Part shown: positions 28,122 through 35,966 of the stretch, piece by piece | Position numbering within the stretch: the stretch's first letter is position 1 | How the letters are laid out: every line of letters starts with the position of its first letter | DNA from: an uncultured Pelagibacteraceae bacterium | Lineage (GTDB): Bacteria; Pseudomonadota; Alphaproteobacteria; Pelagibacterales; Pelagibacteraceae | Reading direction: 5' to 3' | Length of the DNA stretch: 48,593 bases | Assembly: GCA_902520645.1 (NCBI GenBank) | Contig: CABYOP010000003.1 | Span: 1 to 48,593, forward strand | Notes under the pieces: generated by a model | What the model saw: the letters and a program-made list of their open reading frames with translations, nothing else | Databases searched by the model: none | Told to the model about the DNA's origin: nothing | Position numbers and translations under genes: made by a program

Positions 28122-28343
28122 ATGCAAAATCAAGAAATAGTTAAAATAATAGAAAATCTTGGGGGAAGAAAAAATTATGAGGAAAAAAGAGCCTCTAAAT
28201 TAGGTTTTGCTTCTCTTTATGATTACTTTGAGGATAAAATTTCAAAGAAACAGAAAGCTATTGAAGATGAGCAAAAAGAATTAGAAGCATCAAAAGCTGA
28301 AGAACAATCAAAAGCTAATAAAAAAAGCTGCGGTTGCTGCTAA
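28122..28343 (+). CDS. Small charged protein with CGCC tail, unknown function
   Basis: I do not recognise this 73-residue protein. It opens QNQEIVKIIENLGGRKNYEEKRASKLGF, a helical, soluble-looking segment, continues with a Lys/Glu-rich coiled-coil-like region, and ends KKSCGCC. The three cysteines in the last four residues could bind a metal ion or a lipid-type modification, or form disulfides. It has no membrane segment. It starts 30 bases after umuC on the same strand, so it may be part of the umuDC transcript. It ends 11 bases before the convergent lyase-like gene. Confidence 0.6.
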   Translation: MQNQEIVKIIENLGGRKNYEEKRASKLGFASLYDYFEDKISKKQKAIEDEQKELEASKAEEQSKANKKSCGCC

Positions 28344-28354
28344 AAATTTTTTAT

Positions 28355-29224
28355 TCAATTTTGACCTTCTATTTCTTTACAAGAGTATCCTAGATCATTG
28401 AGTTTAAGTTTTTTGCAAGACTTTGCAGTTCTTATCTCATCATAATAAGCTATTTGAGTTGGATCTGGTCTAGGTGTTCTAGACATGAATGATCTATATA
28501 TACCAAAATGAAATTCTATTCTTTCACCCTTTTCTTGCGTCCTGCCTTTATGGTGAAAAGCAAGTTTACCATTGATCCAAATTTTAAAAAAACCATCATT
28601 TTTGTGAGTCCATTTTGCATTAACTAAAATATCATTCCATTTTCCATACATTTCTGACTTATCTATTAATTTTGACTGCATGTTGAATCCAAGAATATAA
28701 CTATCACGATCAATCCAATAACCTCCTCCATTAGTGTGAGATTGGTTTTCAAAAGCAAAAGCGGGGGGATTATCAGCATCATTATGAAATTGAGCTAACA
28801 TTGTTTTAGCAGGATAAATTACTTTATAATCTTCTGGTAGATATAATGACCAAGCTGTCCATGTAGTTTTTTTATTAACACAACATATTTTCAGCTCAAC
28901 TCTTTCTCTGTCATTTCTGGCATCCCAACCCCATCCATTGCCATCTCTAACTTCAAATCTTAATGACTGATTTCCAAATCTAACAGGATGATTATCAGAT
29001 TTACTAACAATTTTGACTATATGCTCTCTTTTTGATTTATCTGATTTAAGTATTGCTTTATTGTCAATATGCCATTCGTTCCATGTATCAAATTCTTTAA
29101 CTTTATTAAAACCCTGAGCTATATCTTTATTTTTTTTGATTTCTTTAAGGACTTCTTCTACACCTGCAAAACTACTTCCATTTAACAATAAACTTAGAAA
29201 TATAATGCCTAAAAGTTTTTCCAT
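28355..29224 (-). CDS. Exported polysaccharide lyase-like (heparin lyase I type) protein
   Basis: This 289-residue protein has a signal peptide (MEKLLGIIFLSLLLNGSSFAG). The mature part has a concanavalin-like jelly-roll pattern: SLRFEVRDGNGWGW then DRERVELK, WTAWSLYLPEDYK, MLAQFHNDADNPPAFAFEN, WNDILVNAKWT, and FFKIWINGKLAFHHKG, GIYRSF and AYYDEIRTAKS near the end. This resembles the Pfam polysaccharide lyase group related to heparin lyase I (PL13/PF14099-like). Whether it cleaves, or only binds, an acidic glycan is not known. It is the last gene in the six-gene run and follows the hydrolase gene without a gap. Confidence 0.72.
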   Translation of the reverse strand: MEKLLGIIFLSLLLNGSSFAGVEEVLKEIKKNKDIAQGFNKVKEFDTWNEWHIDNKAILKSDKSKREHIVKIVSKSDNHPVRFGNQSLRFEVRDGNGWGWDARNDRERVELKICCVNKKTTWTAWSLYLPEDYKVIYPAKTMLAQFHNDADNPPAFAFENQSHTNGGGYWIDRDSYILGFNMQSKLIDKSEMYGKWNDILVNAKWTHKNDGFFKIWINGKLAFHHKGRTQEKGERIEFHFGIYRSFMSRTPRPDPTQIAYYDEIRTAKSCKKLKLNDLGYSCKEIEGQN

Positions 29225-30370
29225 TTAGCCTTTAATTACTGAATGGACAATTTTTTTCCAATTATAATTTCTATATAGTGAACTAACTACTATTATTCTT
29301 TTATTATCTAAATCAATTAATATTTGCTGACCTGCAAATCCACTTAATCCTAAAATTTTTCTTTTCTTATCAATTCCAAAAATATCGAAATGGATTTGGC
29401 CACCATATGATTTTGTATAAAGTCCAACATCAGTTGCATGTTTTGTATTATCTTTCTTTTTAATTCTATTTTCGTAAATAGTTTTTAAATATTTGCCGGC
29501 ACATGTATCATTGTGCCAATCATCCATCATTGTTTTGGCAATTCTTAAGTAATCATATCTATTTGCATAAAATGAATATCTTGCAGAAACAAAGTCTTCA
29601 TATTTCAAATATTTTCTAGATTTCTGAAATTGAACATTGTTTTTAACTCCAACATGTTCATTAAATACTTTGTGTAATAATTTGTCCCAATCATCACCAG
29701 CTTTGAATTTAACATAATTCATAATTACATTGGTGGTCAGTGCACTATAATTATAAATTAATTTACTTTTTTCCGTGCCTCTTAAATATTTATTCATTAC
29801 CTTAACTAGACCAATAACATTTACATTTTCTTCTTTTTTTAAACCTTTGATCCTATTGTCAGAGCCAACATTTCTTCTTTCACCAACCCATTTTTGATCC
29901 CCACCTTTCATATTTAAAAGATCAAGCAATACTGAGTCTTCATAGAGCGTGTTTTTAATTAAGGGCCAGTCATTTAACCTGACATTTATGCTATCAATAT
30001 AACCCTCACAAATGGCATGCCCGGTTACATAAGATACTAAACTTTTACCCATCGAGTGCGATGGCAACATACCATTAATAATTTTATCCCCTTGAACTGA
30101 AGATGGTATATCAGACTCATCAACAACAATTTGATCGTTTTCAAATAGTAAGTAACTAATAATTCCAGTATTTTTATTATTTTTAAATTCTTTTAAAACA
30201 TTCTTATCTTGTCTTAAATTTGATTTAAACTTTTTATGATTTTCTGATCCTTTAATAACCCAACCTTCATAAGCTCTAAGCGGATAATCCCAAGTATTTT
30301 TATTTTTATTTGCAATAGCTGTAGTTGAAAATATTAGTATAAAAGTAACTAAAAAGAATTTTTTCATCAA
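29225..30370 (-). CDS. Exported serine hydrolase, beta-lactamase/class C-like fold
   Basis: This 381-residue protein has a signal peptide (MMKKFFLVTFILIFSTTAIA). The catalytic motif is SMGK, Ser106 to Lys109, inside LPSHSMGKSLVSYVTGHAICEGYI, typical of serine beta-lactamases and related esterases/peptidases. A second motif tyrosine is probably in YNYSALTTNVIM. Near the C-terminus GLYTKSYGGQIHFDIFGID and GFAGQQILIDLDNKRIIVV match the family's last strand. A true antibiotic-resistance role is unlikely; family members often act as esterases or D-amino-acid peptidases. It overlaps the DUF1501 gene by 4 bases. Confidence 0.8.
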   Translation of the reverse strand: MMKKFFLVTFILIFSTTAIANKNKNTWDYPLRAYEGWVIKGSENHKKFKSNLRQDKNVLKEFKNNKNTGIISYLLFENDQIVVDESDIPSSVQGDKIINGMLPSHSMGKSLVSYVTGHAICEGYIDSINVRLNDWPLIKNTLYEDSVLLDLLNMKGGDQKWVGERRNVGSDNRIKGLKKEENVNVIGLVKVMNKYLRGTEKSKLIYNYSALTTNVIMNYVKFKAGDDWDKLLHKVFNEHVGVKNNVQFQKSRKYLKYEDFVSARYSFYANRYDYLRIAKTMMDDWHNDTCAGKYLKTIYENRIKKKDNTKHATDVGLYTKSYGGQIHFDIFGIDKKRKILGLSGFAGQQILIDLDNKRIIVVSSLYRNYNWKKIVHSVIKG

Positions 30371-31518
30371 GCTTTAAAAAGTTTGTCAGTTAGATTTTGT
30401 AAATTCTCTCCCCAAAAAACATCTTTTTGAATACGCTTAAAATCTAAATCAAATACAGTGGACATAGCTGATGCATAAATTGATCTAGCATCAATAGTAG
30501 AGTTTAAATCTCTTCCTTCAAATAATTCTTTTCTTTTTAATCCAGGCCAATCTGCATGCACTTGAGCTTTTTTGACCAATCCACCTGCCATTAAAACAGC
30601 TGAACCATAACCATGTTCAGTTCCATTGCTACTATTTTGTTTAATTGTTCTGCCAAATTCAGTTAATGTTACAATCAGTGAATTATTAAATGCTTCTTTC
30701 GACATCGATTGTTTTAAACCATTTACTATCCTGTCATAGTCAGAAAGACAATCTGCATGTGCTCCATTTGTTGCTCCTTGTGCAGCATGTGTATCAAACC
30801 CATCTACTTCGAACACAGCCACCCTTGGCCCATTTGGTTTTGATAGTTCCACACCTGCATTACTTGCAAGAACCCAACTATCATCACTTGAAGTGTTTTT
30901 TAAACCCCGACTCATAATTATTTTTAAATTTTCACCTAATAATTTTTCATCGTGATCTTTATAGGCTTGTTCAATAAGACTTAGGGTTGATCTACTAGGA
31001 AGTCTTTTACCTACCGGAAAATAATTATTATTCATGGGCACCCCTCTAATTAATAAAGGCATAGGTAGAGCAAGAGCCAAACCTTTTCCTGTTAGGCCAG
31101 CAACTTTCATACCTCTTCCAAGCCAACCTGTTTTTTCCTGGTAAGGTACCTTCCCTCCAGACTCCATTAAATTTTGACCATCAAAGTGAGATCTTCCTGT
31201 GTATGGAATATTTGTTGCGTGCACGGCAGCACTTAAATTTTCATCCCAAAGTCTTTTAAATGTCTTAAGAGCAGGGTGTAAATCAAAATCAGTTGTTAAT
31301 GATAAAGTTCTATCAAGATTAATTTTACTTCTAAGTTTTTCAAAGTTTTTATCTCCTTTGATTGGAATAGCACATAAACCATCCATGCCACCTCGTAACA
31401 TAATAACTATTAAATTCTTTTTAGGACCATCGCTAGCTAATGTTGGTGCACCAAAACCAGCAAAATACAATGATGTTAATGCTGTCGTTTTTAAAAAATC
31501 TCTTCTATTTATCTTCAT
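30367..31518 (-). CDS. DUF1501 family protein, Tat-exported
   Basis: This 383-residue protein has a twin-arginine signal: Arg5-Arg6 in RRDFLKTTALTSLYFAG, cleavage near residue 29. The mature part starts KKNLIVIMLRGGMDGLCAIPIKGD and contains TEFGRTIKQNSSNGTEHGYGSAVLMAGG, both hallmarks of DUF1501 (a sulfatase/alkaline-phosphatase-like fold). Tat export suggests folding, perhaps with a metal, before transport. The role is unknown, though DUF1501 and DUF1800 genes pair in many bacteria. It overlaps both neighbours by 4 bases. Confidence 0.9.
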   Translation of the reverse strand: MKINRRDFLKTTALTSLYFAGFGAPTLASDGPKKNLIVIMLRGGMDGLCAIPIKGDKNFEKLRSKINLDRTLSLTTDFDLHPALKTFKRLWDENLSAAVHATNIPYTGRSHFDGQNLMESGGKVPYQEKTGWLGRGMKVAGLTGKGLALALPMPLLIRGVPMNNNYFPVGKRLPSRSTLSLIEQAYKDHDEKLLGENLKIIMSRGLKNTSSDDSWVLASNAGVELSKPNGPRVAVFEVDGFDTHAAQGATNGAHADCLSDYDRIVNGLKQSMSKEAFNNSLIVTLTEFGRTIKQNSSNGTEHGYGSAVLMAGGLVKKAQVHADWPGLKRKELFEGRDLNSTIDARSIYASAMSTVFDLDFKRIQKDVFWGENLQNLTDKLFKA

Positions 31519-32954
31519 GCTTTTAAAAACTCCGGATGGTTAAATAACAATACATTTCTCTCACTTTTTCGATTAACCATATTTTTAAATAAGTATTTCA
31601 ATATCTTTTCTGGTTGATCAAAATTTTTTAAAATAATTTTTTCGTAAAATTCATTATTTTCGTTTTCGGGTTTAGAAAATTTATAACTTCTATCTGCATA
31701 AACTAATCTTCTTATTAATAATTCTGGAGACATCCAATCATCCGAAAGGTCAGACCATCCATTAGGCTGTTTTGCTCTGTAGGGATGATGTCCAATTCTT
31801 TTGAGAATTTTTTCTGGAGTTCTTTGTATTTTTGAGGGTTTTGTACCTAATTTATACGACTCCATAGTTTTTTGTGATGGAGGCCATTGCAAATCTCCAA
31901 TTTTAGCAACTTGAATGAACCAATTTTCTGGGGTTTGGAACTTTTTAAATTTATTATTATTTTCAAATGCAACTTTAATTGCCGCTTTATGTATTTCGGG
32001 AAGAAATCCATCAGATTTTTTAAAAGCATCAATAATAGGTTGTTTCATTTGTTTTGTGGGCTCATCAGTAATTAAATATTTACATAATCTATCTGCTACA
32101 AAATCTCTACAATTTGGGTGATTAACCAAATCTTTTATAACCACTGCTAAACTTTTCTTGCCACTTTTATATTCTTTTCCCAAAACATTTTTTTTACCTG
32201 TCTGGTGATATTCGCTATTAAACCAAACATTTCCTGTTTCTAATTTTTTTTTGCTCCATCTGTGCTGCCAACCTGTCATAATGTAAGCAAGCTGAACAAC
32301 ATCTTCTTGGGTATAGCCAGCTTTAGGAGAGACCGTATGAAGTTCTAACAATTCTCTTGCGTGATTTTCATTTATTGTAGCAGGTTCTTTTTTTCTTCTT
32401 CTCCACTCTTGACTGGCTGTAACACTCTTAGGTCCTGCACTTTCGCTATTATCTAAATGATGAATCATTGCCCACGAAGTTGTTACATCATAAACCATTT
32501 TTTCAAATGTTTGATTTAAATTAGGTCGAATAACTTCTCTATGATATGGGCCTGTAGAGTAATTAGCCAAAAAATCTTTTTCACTGATTGCAAAAAAATT
32601 TCCCCAAAACATCCAAAGTTTTGCAAGTACAGGGTTTTGGCTACTGATACCTTCATTATGCCTAATGGATATCTCTAATGACTCCCAAAATTTTTGGCCT
32701 GTCTCATGTCTTAATAAATCTTTATAAGTTTTATAAAGGGTTTTGTCGTCTTTATATTTTTTTCTTAAAACTTTTCTATCTCCATAAACCCAATCTTTGT
32801 AATGGTTTCTTAATTCTTTTTCTGAATATATTTTACCTTGCCAAGATAAATCTGGAATTTCATTAACTTGGTTTAATGCCCATTTTAAAGGATCTGAGGG
32901 AACCTCTTCGTTAGGTCCTATTCCAAATGCAACTTTCCTAAAAAAGTTTTTCAT
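31515..32954 (-). CDS. DUF1800 family protein
   Basis: This 479-residue protein matches DUF1800: LWMFWGNFFAIS, YHREVIRPNLNQTFEKMVYDVTTSWAMIHHLDNSES, NENHARELLELHTV and GYTQEDVVQLAYIMTGWQHRW. The function of the family is unknown, and it is usually encoded beside DUF1501. Here the two overlap by 4 bases and must be co-translated. The N-terminus (MKNFFRKVAFGIGP) does not look like a clear signal peptide, so it may be cytoplasmic, or co-exported with DUF1501. It starts 17 bases after the GT2 gene. Confidence 0.9.
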   Translation of the reverse strand: MKNFFRKVAFGIGPNEEVPSDPLKWALNQVNEIPDLSWQGKIYSEKELRNHYKDWVYGDRKVLRKKYKDDKTLYKTYKDLLRHETGQKFWESLEISIRHNEGISSQNPVLAKLWMFWGNFFAISEKDFLANYSTGPYHREVIRPNLNQTFEKMVYDVTTSWAMIHHLDNSESAGPKSVTASQEWRRRKKEPATINENHARELLELHTVSPKAGYTQEDVVQLAYIMTGWQHRWSKKKLETGNVWFNSEYHQTGKKNVLGKEYKSGKKSLAVVIKDLVNHPNCRDFVADRLCKYLITDEPTKQMKQPIIDAFKKSDGFLPEIHKAAIKVAFENNNKFKKFQTPENWFIQVAKIGDLQWPPSQKTMESYKLGTKPSKIQRTPEKILKRIGHHPYRAKQPNGWSDLSDDWMSPELLIRRLVYADRSYKFSKPENENNEFYEKIILKNFDQPEKILKYLFKNMVNRKSERNVLLFNHPEFLKA

Positions 32955-32971
32955 AAATAAAATTATAAAAA

Positions 32972-33844
32972 TTACTTAATTTTTTCAATATCATTAATGT
33001 TTGTTAAACAATTATTAAATTCATCAATATTTTCTCTCAAAGCTAAACTAGAAATTGAATAAATCATAATCAGCAATAAAACTAAGGGTAAAGAGGTTAT
33101 AACTGAAGCATTACTTTTTATTAGTAAAATATAAAAAACAATAAATAAAGCAGAACGAATTAATACAGTTTTTCTATAGACACTTATAATTGACAAAGAA
33201 TGTTTTAATAAATTAAAAAAACTCATTTGTGAGGGTCCAAAATATCTTGTTCCTCTAATAGATGGTGAAGATACTAAATCTTTCTCTAATTTTCTTAATG
33301 ATCCAGAAAAACTACTCCAAGTAGCCTTTTCCTTTAACATTTTTTTAATTGTTGATTTTGATAGACAAGTAAAATTTCCAAATTTAATTGACTGACCTGT
33401 AAATGCTAAAGTCAAAAACTTGTGAAATTTGTAACATATTTGAAAAAATAATCCCTCGGATCTCTTAACTCTCTCTCCTATAATTGATTGTTCTCCTACC
33501 TGTTCAGAAAGTTCAATAAAATTTTTAATTTCTTCAGGTCTATCTTCCCCATCTCCATCCATTGGTATTACATAATCAAATTCTTTTTTTTCATAAATAT
33601 ATTTCAATCCTGAGGCAATACACCTTGCGTGTCCCCTATTTTGTTTCATATTGATGATTTCAAAAGAATGGATGTTTTCTAGATTTGGGTAAGTATCTAT
33701 AATTTGTTGTGATGAGGCATCATTTATTACTAAAATTGATACTTCAGCGTTTACTCTATTTAGCTCATCATTAATATTTTCAATTAATTTTGTTAGAGAG
33801 TCTCTATCGTTATAAATAGGAATTAAAATTATATACTTTTTCAT
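32972..33844 (-). CDS. GT2 glycosyltransferase, dolichyl/polyprenyl-phosphate sugar synthase-like
   Basis: This 290-residue protein has the GT2 opening IILIPIYNDRDSL, VLVINDASS-like SILVINDASS, and the metal motif DGDGEDRPEEI. The C-terminal third contains two hydrophobic helices. The pattern is that of polyprenyl-phosphate sugar synthases such as DPM1 and GtrB relatives. It would charge a lipid carrier with a sugar for use outside the membrane. The GT39 protein encoded three bases upstream is the expected user of such a donor. Confidence 0.84.
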   Translation of the reverse strand: MKKYIILIPIYNDRDSLTKLIENINDELNRVNAEVSILVINDASSQQIIDTYPNLENIHSFEIINMKQNRGHARCIASGLKYIYEKKEFDYVIPMDGDGEDRPEEIKNFIELSEQVGEQSIIGERVKRSEGLFFQICYKFHKFLTLAFTGQSIKFGNFTCLSKSTIKKMLKEKATWSSFSGSLRKLEKDLVSSPSIRGTRYFGPSQMSFFNLLKHSLSIISVYRKTVLIRSALFIVFYILLIKSNASVITSLPLVLLLIMIYSISSLALRENIDEFNNCLTNINDIEKIK

Positions 33845-33847
33845 AAA

Positions 33848-35170
33848 CTATCTTGAGCCCACACAAACATTATCAAGACACATGTAATCTTTCAATTGAT
33901 CTAGTTTAGATCTTTCTACAAAACCTTCCCAAACTGGTCTTGATTTTAAGTGAAAAGATAAATTACCAGCATTCCATTCATTACCTAAAACTACATTAAT
34001 CTCCGAGTTAAATTGTTGGTCCCAAGCGTATTGTGTTTTGATAGCAATTTCTTTTCCTGGATAATCTGTTCTTTTATCGTCTTTTGAAATTGATACATAT
34101 GCATAGAGCACTGGTGATAAAAAGAAAAAGAATACAAATCCAATCACAAATGGTTTTAATCTTTTTATATTGATTTGAGTTTGAAGCATATAGACGAAGA
34201 ATGTACCAAAAAATAAATAAAATGGTGTCATCCACATAGTTCTAATTTTTGATCCAGTTATAAATGAAGTTAAAAATATTAAAAAGATTGGTAAGAGATT
34301 AATGGATAACAAAAAAAGTAATTTTTCATCCTTAAAATTTATTTTAAATTTTATTTTTTGAACTAATAGCCAGGTTAAAATCAAAAATGGAATTAATATC
34401 CCAATTTGTTTTCCTATAAAAATTAAAGGAAATTGAACATGGTTTATTAAGCTTGATTGTTCTAAACCTGTTCTAGCTAGACCATAAGTAATAGTAATAA
34501 ACTCATTGTTGGTAAGCCAAATAAAGTGAGGTACCAATACAACCAAAAATACTTCCGCCGTTATCAAATATTTAAAATCAAATTTTCGATCTTTCTTGAT
34601 AAAGATTAGATAAATAAAGAAAAGATCAATAGACACTAAAAGATAAAGAAACAAGTATTTAGATAAAAAACCAAAAGCTGCAAACAGACCAACTAAAAAA
34701 CAGTCAGAAAATTTAATGTTTTTTCCACTTAATATTCTCCATGAATAATAAGCAGTCAGCGACCAAAATGGAAGTTGGCAAACGTTTACATTAAATTCTG
34801 GTGAAGTGAAATTGTAAAAATAAATAGTCTCAATTAATAATACTGAAATTAAGCCTAATAAATTATTATTTAAGATTTCTTTAGAAAGTTTAAAAACATA
34901 ATAGAATGAAATAACTACAAAGATTTGACTTAGCAAATAGTAAGCCCAATCTTGTGAGCCAAAAATTTGATAAAAGACTTCTGGGAAAAAAGCGCTCATG
35001 GGTGGGTGTTTATTAAATCCCCAATCTAAATTACTACCCCAAGCTAAAGCTTCAATGGTGTCTAGAGGTAAGTTATGATTAGTAAGCGATGGAATCAAAG
35101 TCCAGAAAATTAAATGAGCTATAACAAAAATATAAAAAATATTATTTATATTTTTGCTATTAATGCTCAT
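33848..35170 (-). CDS. GT39/ArnT-like membrane glycosyltransferase
   Basis: This 440-residue protein has about ten to twelve hydrophobic segments. The first periplasmic loop has the acidic pair expected for GT-C enzymes (LDTIEALAWG followed by the NKHPPMSAFFPEVFYQIFG region), a layout found in ArnT and PMT-like transferases that use polyprenyl-phosphate sugars. The C-terminus is a short soluble tail with two cysteines in DYMCLDNVCVGSR. The acceptor may be lipid A, a protein or another surface glycan. It is first in the minus-strand run and diverges from dksA. Confidence 0.82.
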   Translation of the reverse strand: MSINSKNINNIFYIFVIAHLIFWTLIPSLTNHNLPLDTIEALAWGSNLDWGFNKHPPMSAFFPEVFYQIFGSQDWAYYLLSQIFVVISFYYVFKLSKEILNNNLLGLISVLLIETIYFYNFTSPEFNVNVCQLPFWSLTAYYSWRILSGKNIKFSDCFLVGLFAAFGFLSKYLFLYLLVSIDLFFIYLIFIKKDRKFDFKYLITAEVFLVVLVPHFIWLTNNEFITITYGLARTGLEQSSLINHVQFPLIFIGKQIGILIPFLILTWLLVQKIKFKINFKDEKLLFLLSINLLPIFLIFLTSFITGSKIRTMWMTPFYLFFGTFFVYMLQTQINIKRLKPFVIGFVFFFFLSPVLYAYVSISKDDKRTDYPGKEIAIKTQYAWDQQFNSEINVVLGNEWNAGNLSFHLKSRPVWEGFVERSKLDQLKDYMCLDNVCVGSR

Positions 35171-35199
35171 TTATAAATATTTATATCAAATCAGGTTGC

Positions 35200-35227
35200 T
35201 TGACACCCCTAATTTGCTGAATATACT
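35200..35227 (+). promoter_or_regulatory. Near-consensus sigma-70 promoter of dksA
   Basis: A perfect -35 TTGACA at 35200-35205 and TATACT (-10, five of six) at 35222-35227 are 16 bases apart. The next bases are CCGGAGC, a G+C-rich discriminator in an otherwise A+T-rich region. Transcription would begin about 35234, leaving a leader of about 14 bases before the ATG at 35248. Confidence 0.8.
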
Positions 35228-35247
35228 CCGGAGCTCAAAATTGACCT

Positions 35248-35751
35248 ATGCCAAAGACTACCAAAGCAAAGAAAAAAGTCACTAAAGCAAAATCTAAAGT
35301 TGTAAGCAAACTAAAGAAAGTTGCAACTAAAGCACCTATCAAAATCTCTAAAACATATATTCCAAAAGATACTGAAAAATATATGTGCGAAAAACACAAA
35401 GTTTTTTTTAGAATTAAATTAAATGAATGGAAAAAAGAATTAGTGAAGGCAAACAATGAAGCTCTATACAATGGAAGTATGGATGACAATAGTATTTCAG
35501 CTGATATTGTTGATCAAGCAAGTTCCTACACTGATAAAAATGTGGAAATGAAAGCTATTAATAGACAGATAAAACTAATTTCTGAAATTGATAAAGCTTT
35601 AATGAGACTTAGAGATGATACTTATGGATATTGTTTAGATACAGCTGAACCAATAGGATTAAAAAGATTAATGGCAAGACCGGTTGCTAAATACACTATT
35701 GCAGCTCAAGAGAAACATGAAAAGGATGAGAAAGTTCACGCTGATGACTAG
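35248..35751 (+). CDS. dksA: DksA/TraR-family transcription factor
   Basis: This 167-residue RNA-polymerase secondary-channel regulator works with ppGpp in the stringent response. The N-terminus is a lysine-rich, low-complexity extension (residues 1-40), followed by the coiled-coil region and the signature RDDTYGYCLDTAEPIGLKRLMARPVAKYTIAAQEKHE. Only the first Cys of the C4 zinc finger remains; the other three positions are Thr, Ala/Lys-type and Ile-type residues, as also occurs in other alphaproteobacterial DksA proteins. The stop overlaps the start of a small membrane ORF by 8 bases. Confidence 0.93.
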   Translation: MPKTTKAKKKVTKAKSKVVSKLKKVATKAPIKISKTYIPKDTEKYMCEKHKVFFRIKLNEWKKELVKANNEALYNGSMDDNSISADIVDQASSYTDKNVEMKAINRQIKLISEIDKALMRLRDDTYGYCLDTAEPIGLKRLMARPVAKYTIAAQEKHEKDEKVHADD

Positions 35752-35872
35752 AAAAAATAAGAGAAAATCTGCATACCAAAATTCTATCTCTTTCTTGTTT
35801 GCTAAAAAATATATCTATTTTTATTATCCTTTTATTTGGGCAATTTTAATACTTTACTTATTTCTTAAATGA
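35744..35872 (+). CDS. Micro-ORF, 42-residue single-span membrane protein
   Basis: I translated this ORF by hand. The ATG at 35744 lies inside the end of dksA (ATGACTAG, 8-base overlap). The N-terminus is basic (MTRKNKRKSAYQN), and one hydrophobic helix runs near the C-terminus (YFYYPFIWAILILYLFLK). Its TGA overlaps the ATG of the next ORF in ATGA form. The overlaps on both sides argue for real translational coupling. No function is known. Confidence 0.55.
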   Translation: MTRKNKRKSAYQNSISFLFAKKYIYFYYPFIWAILILYLFLK

Positions 35873-35964
35873 ACAAAAAACTAATTTTAATAATCATTAT
35901 AGTTATAGCAATAGAGTTGTCTGGAATGGGAATTTTTAGTTCTTTGTATAGATTGATGAGCTAA
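35869..35964 (+). CDS. Micro-ORF, 31-residue membrane peptide
   Basis: This ORF starts at the ATG that overlaps the preceding micro-ORF stop. It begins MNKKLILIIIIVIAIEL, one membrane helix, then SGMGIFSSLYRLMS before the stop at 35962-35964, two bases before the convergent GST stop. The peptide is far shorter than most annotated genes but fits neatly between dksA and the GST. Its reality rests on the coupled layout only. Confidence 0.45.
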   Translation: MNKKLILIIIIVIAIELSGMGIFSSLYRLMS

Positions 35965-35966
35965 AT

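Noticed and set aside
29225..30370. Antibiotic resistance beta-lactamase
   Set aside because: The SxxK motif is present but the second motif is YSA instead of the usual YxN and no clear KTG is seen; the context is a surface-glycan run, so esterase or peptidase activity is more likely.
35235..35489. Minus-strand open frame opposite the dksA start
   Set aside because: It mirrors the lysine-rich dksA 5' end; the resulting Phe/Leu-rich translation is an artefact of the AAG/AAA codons.
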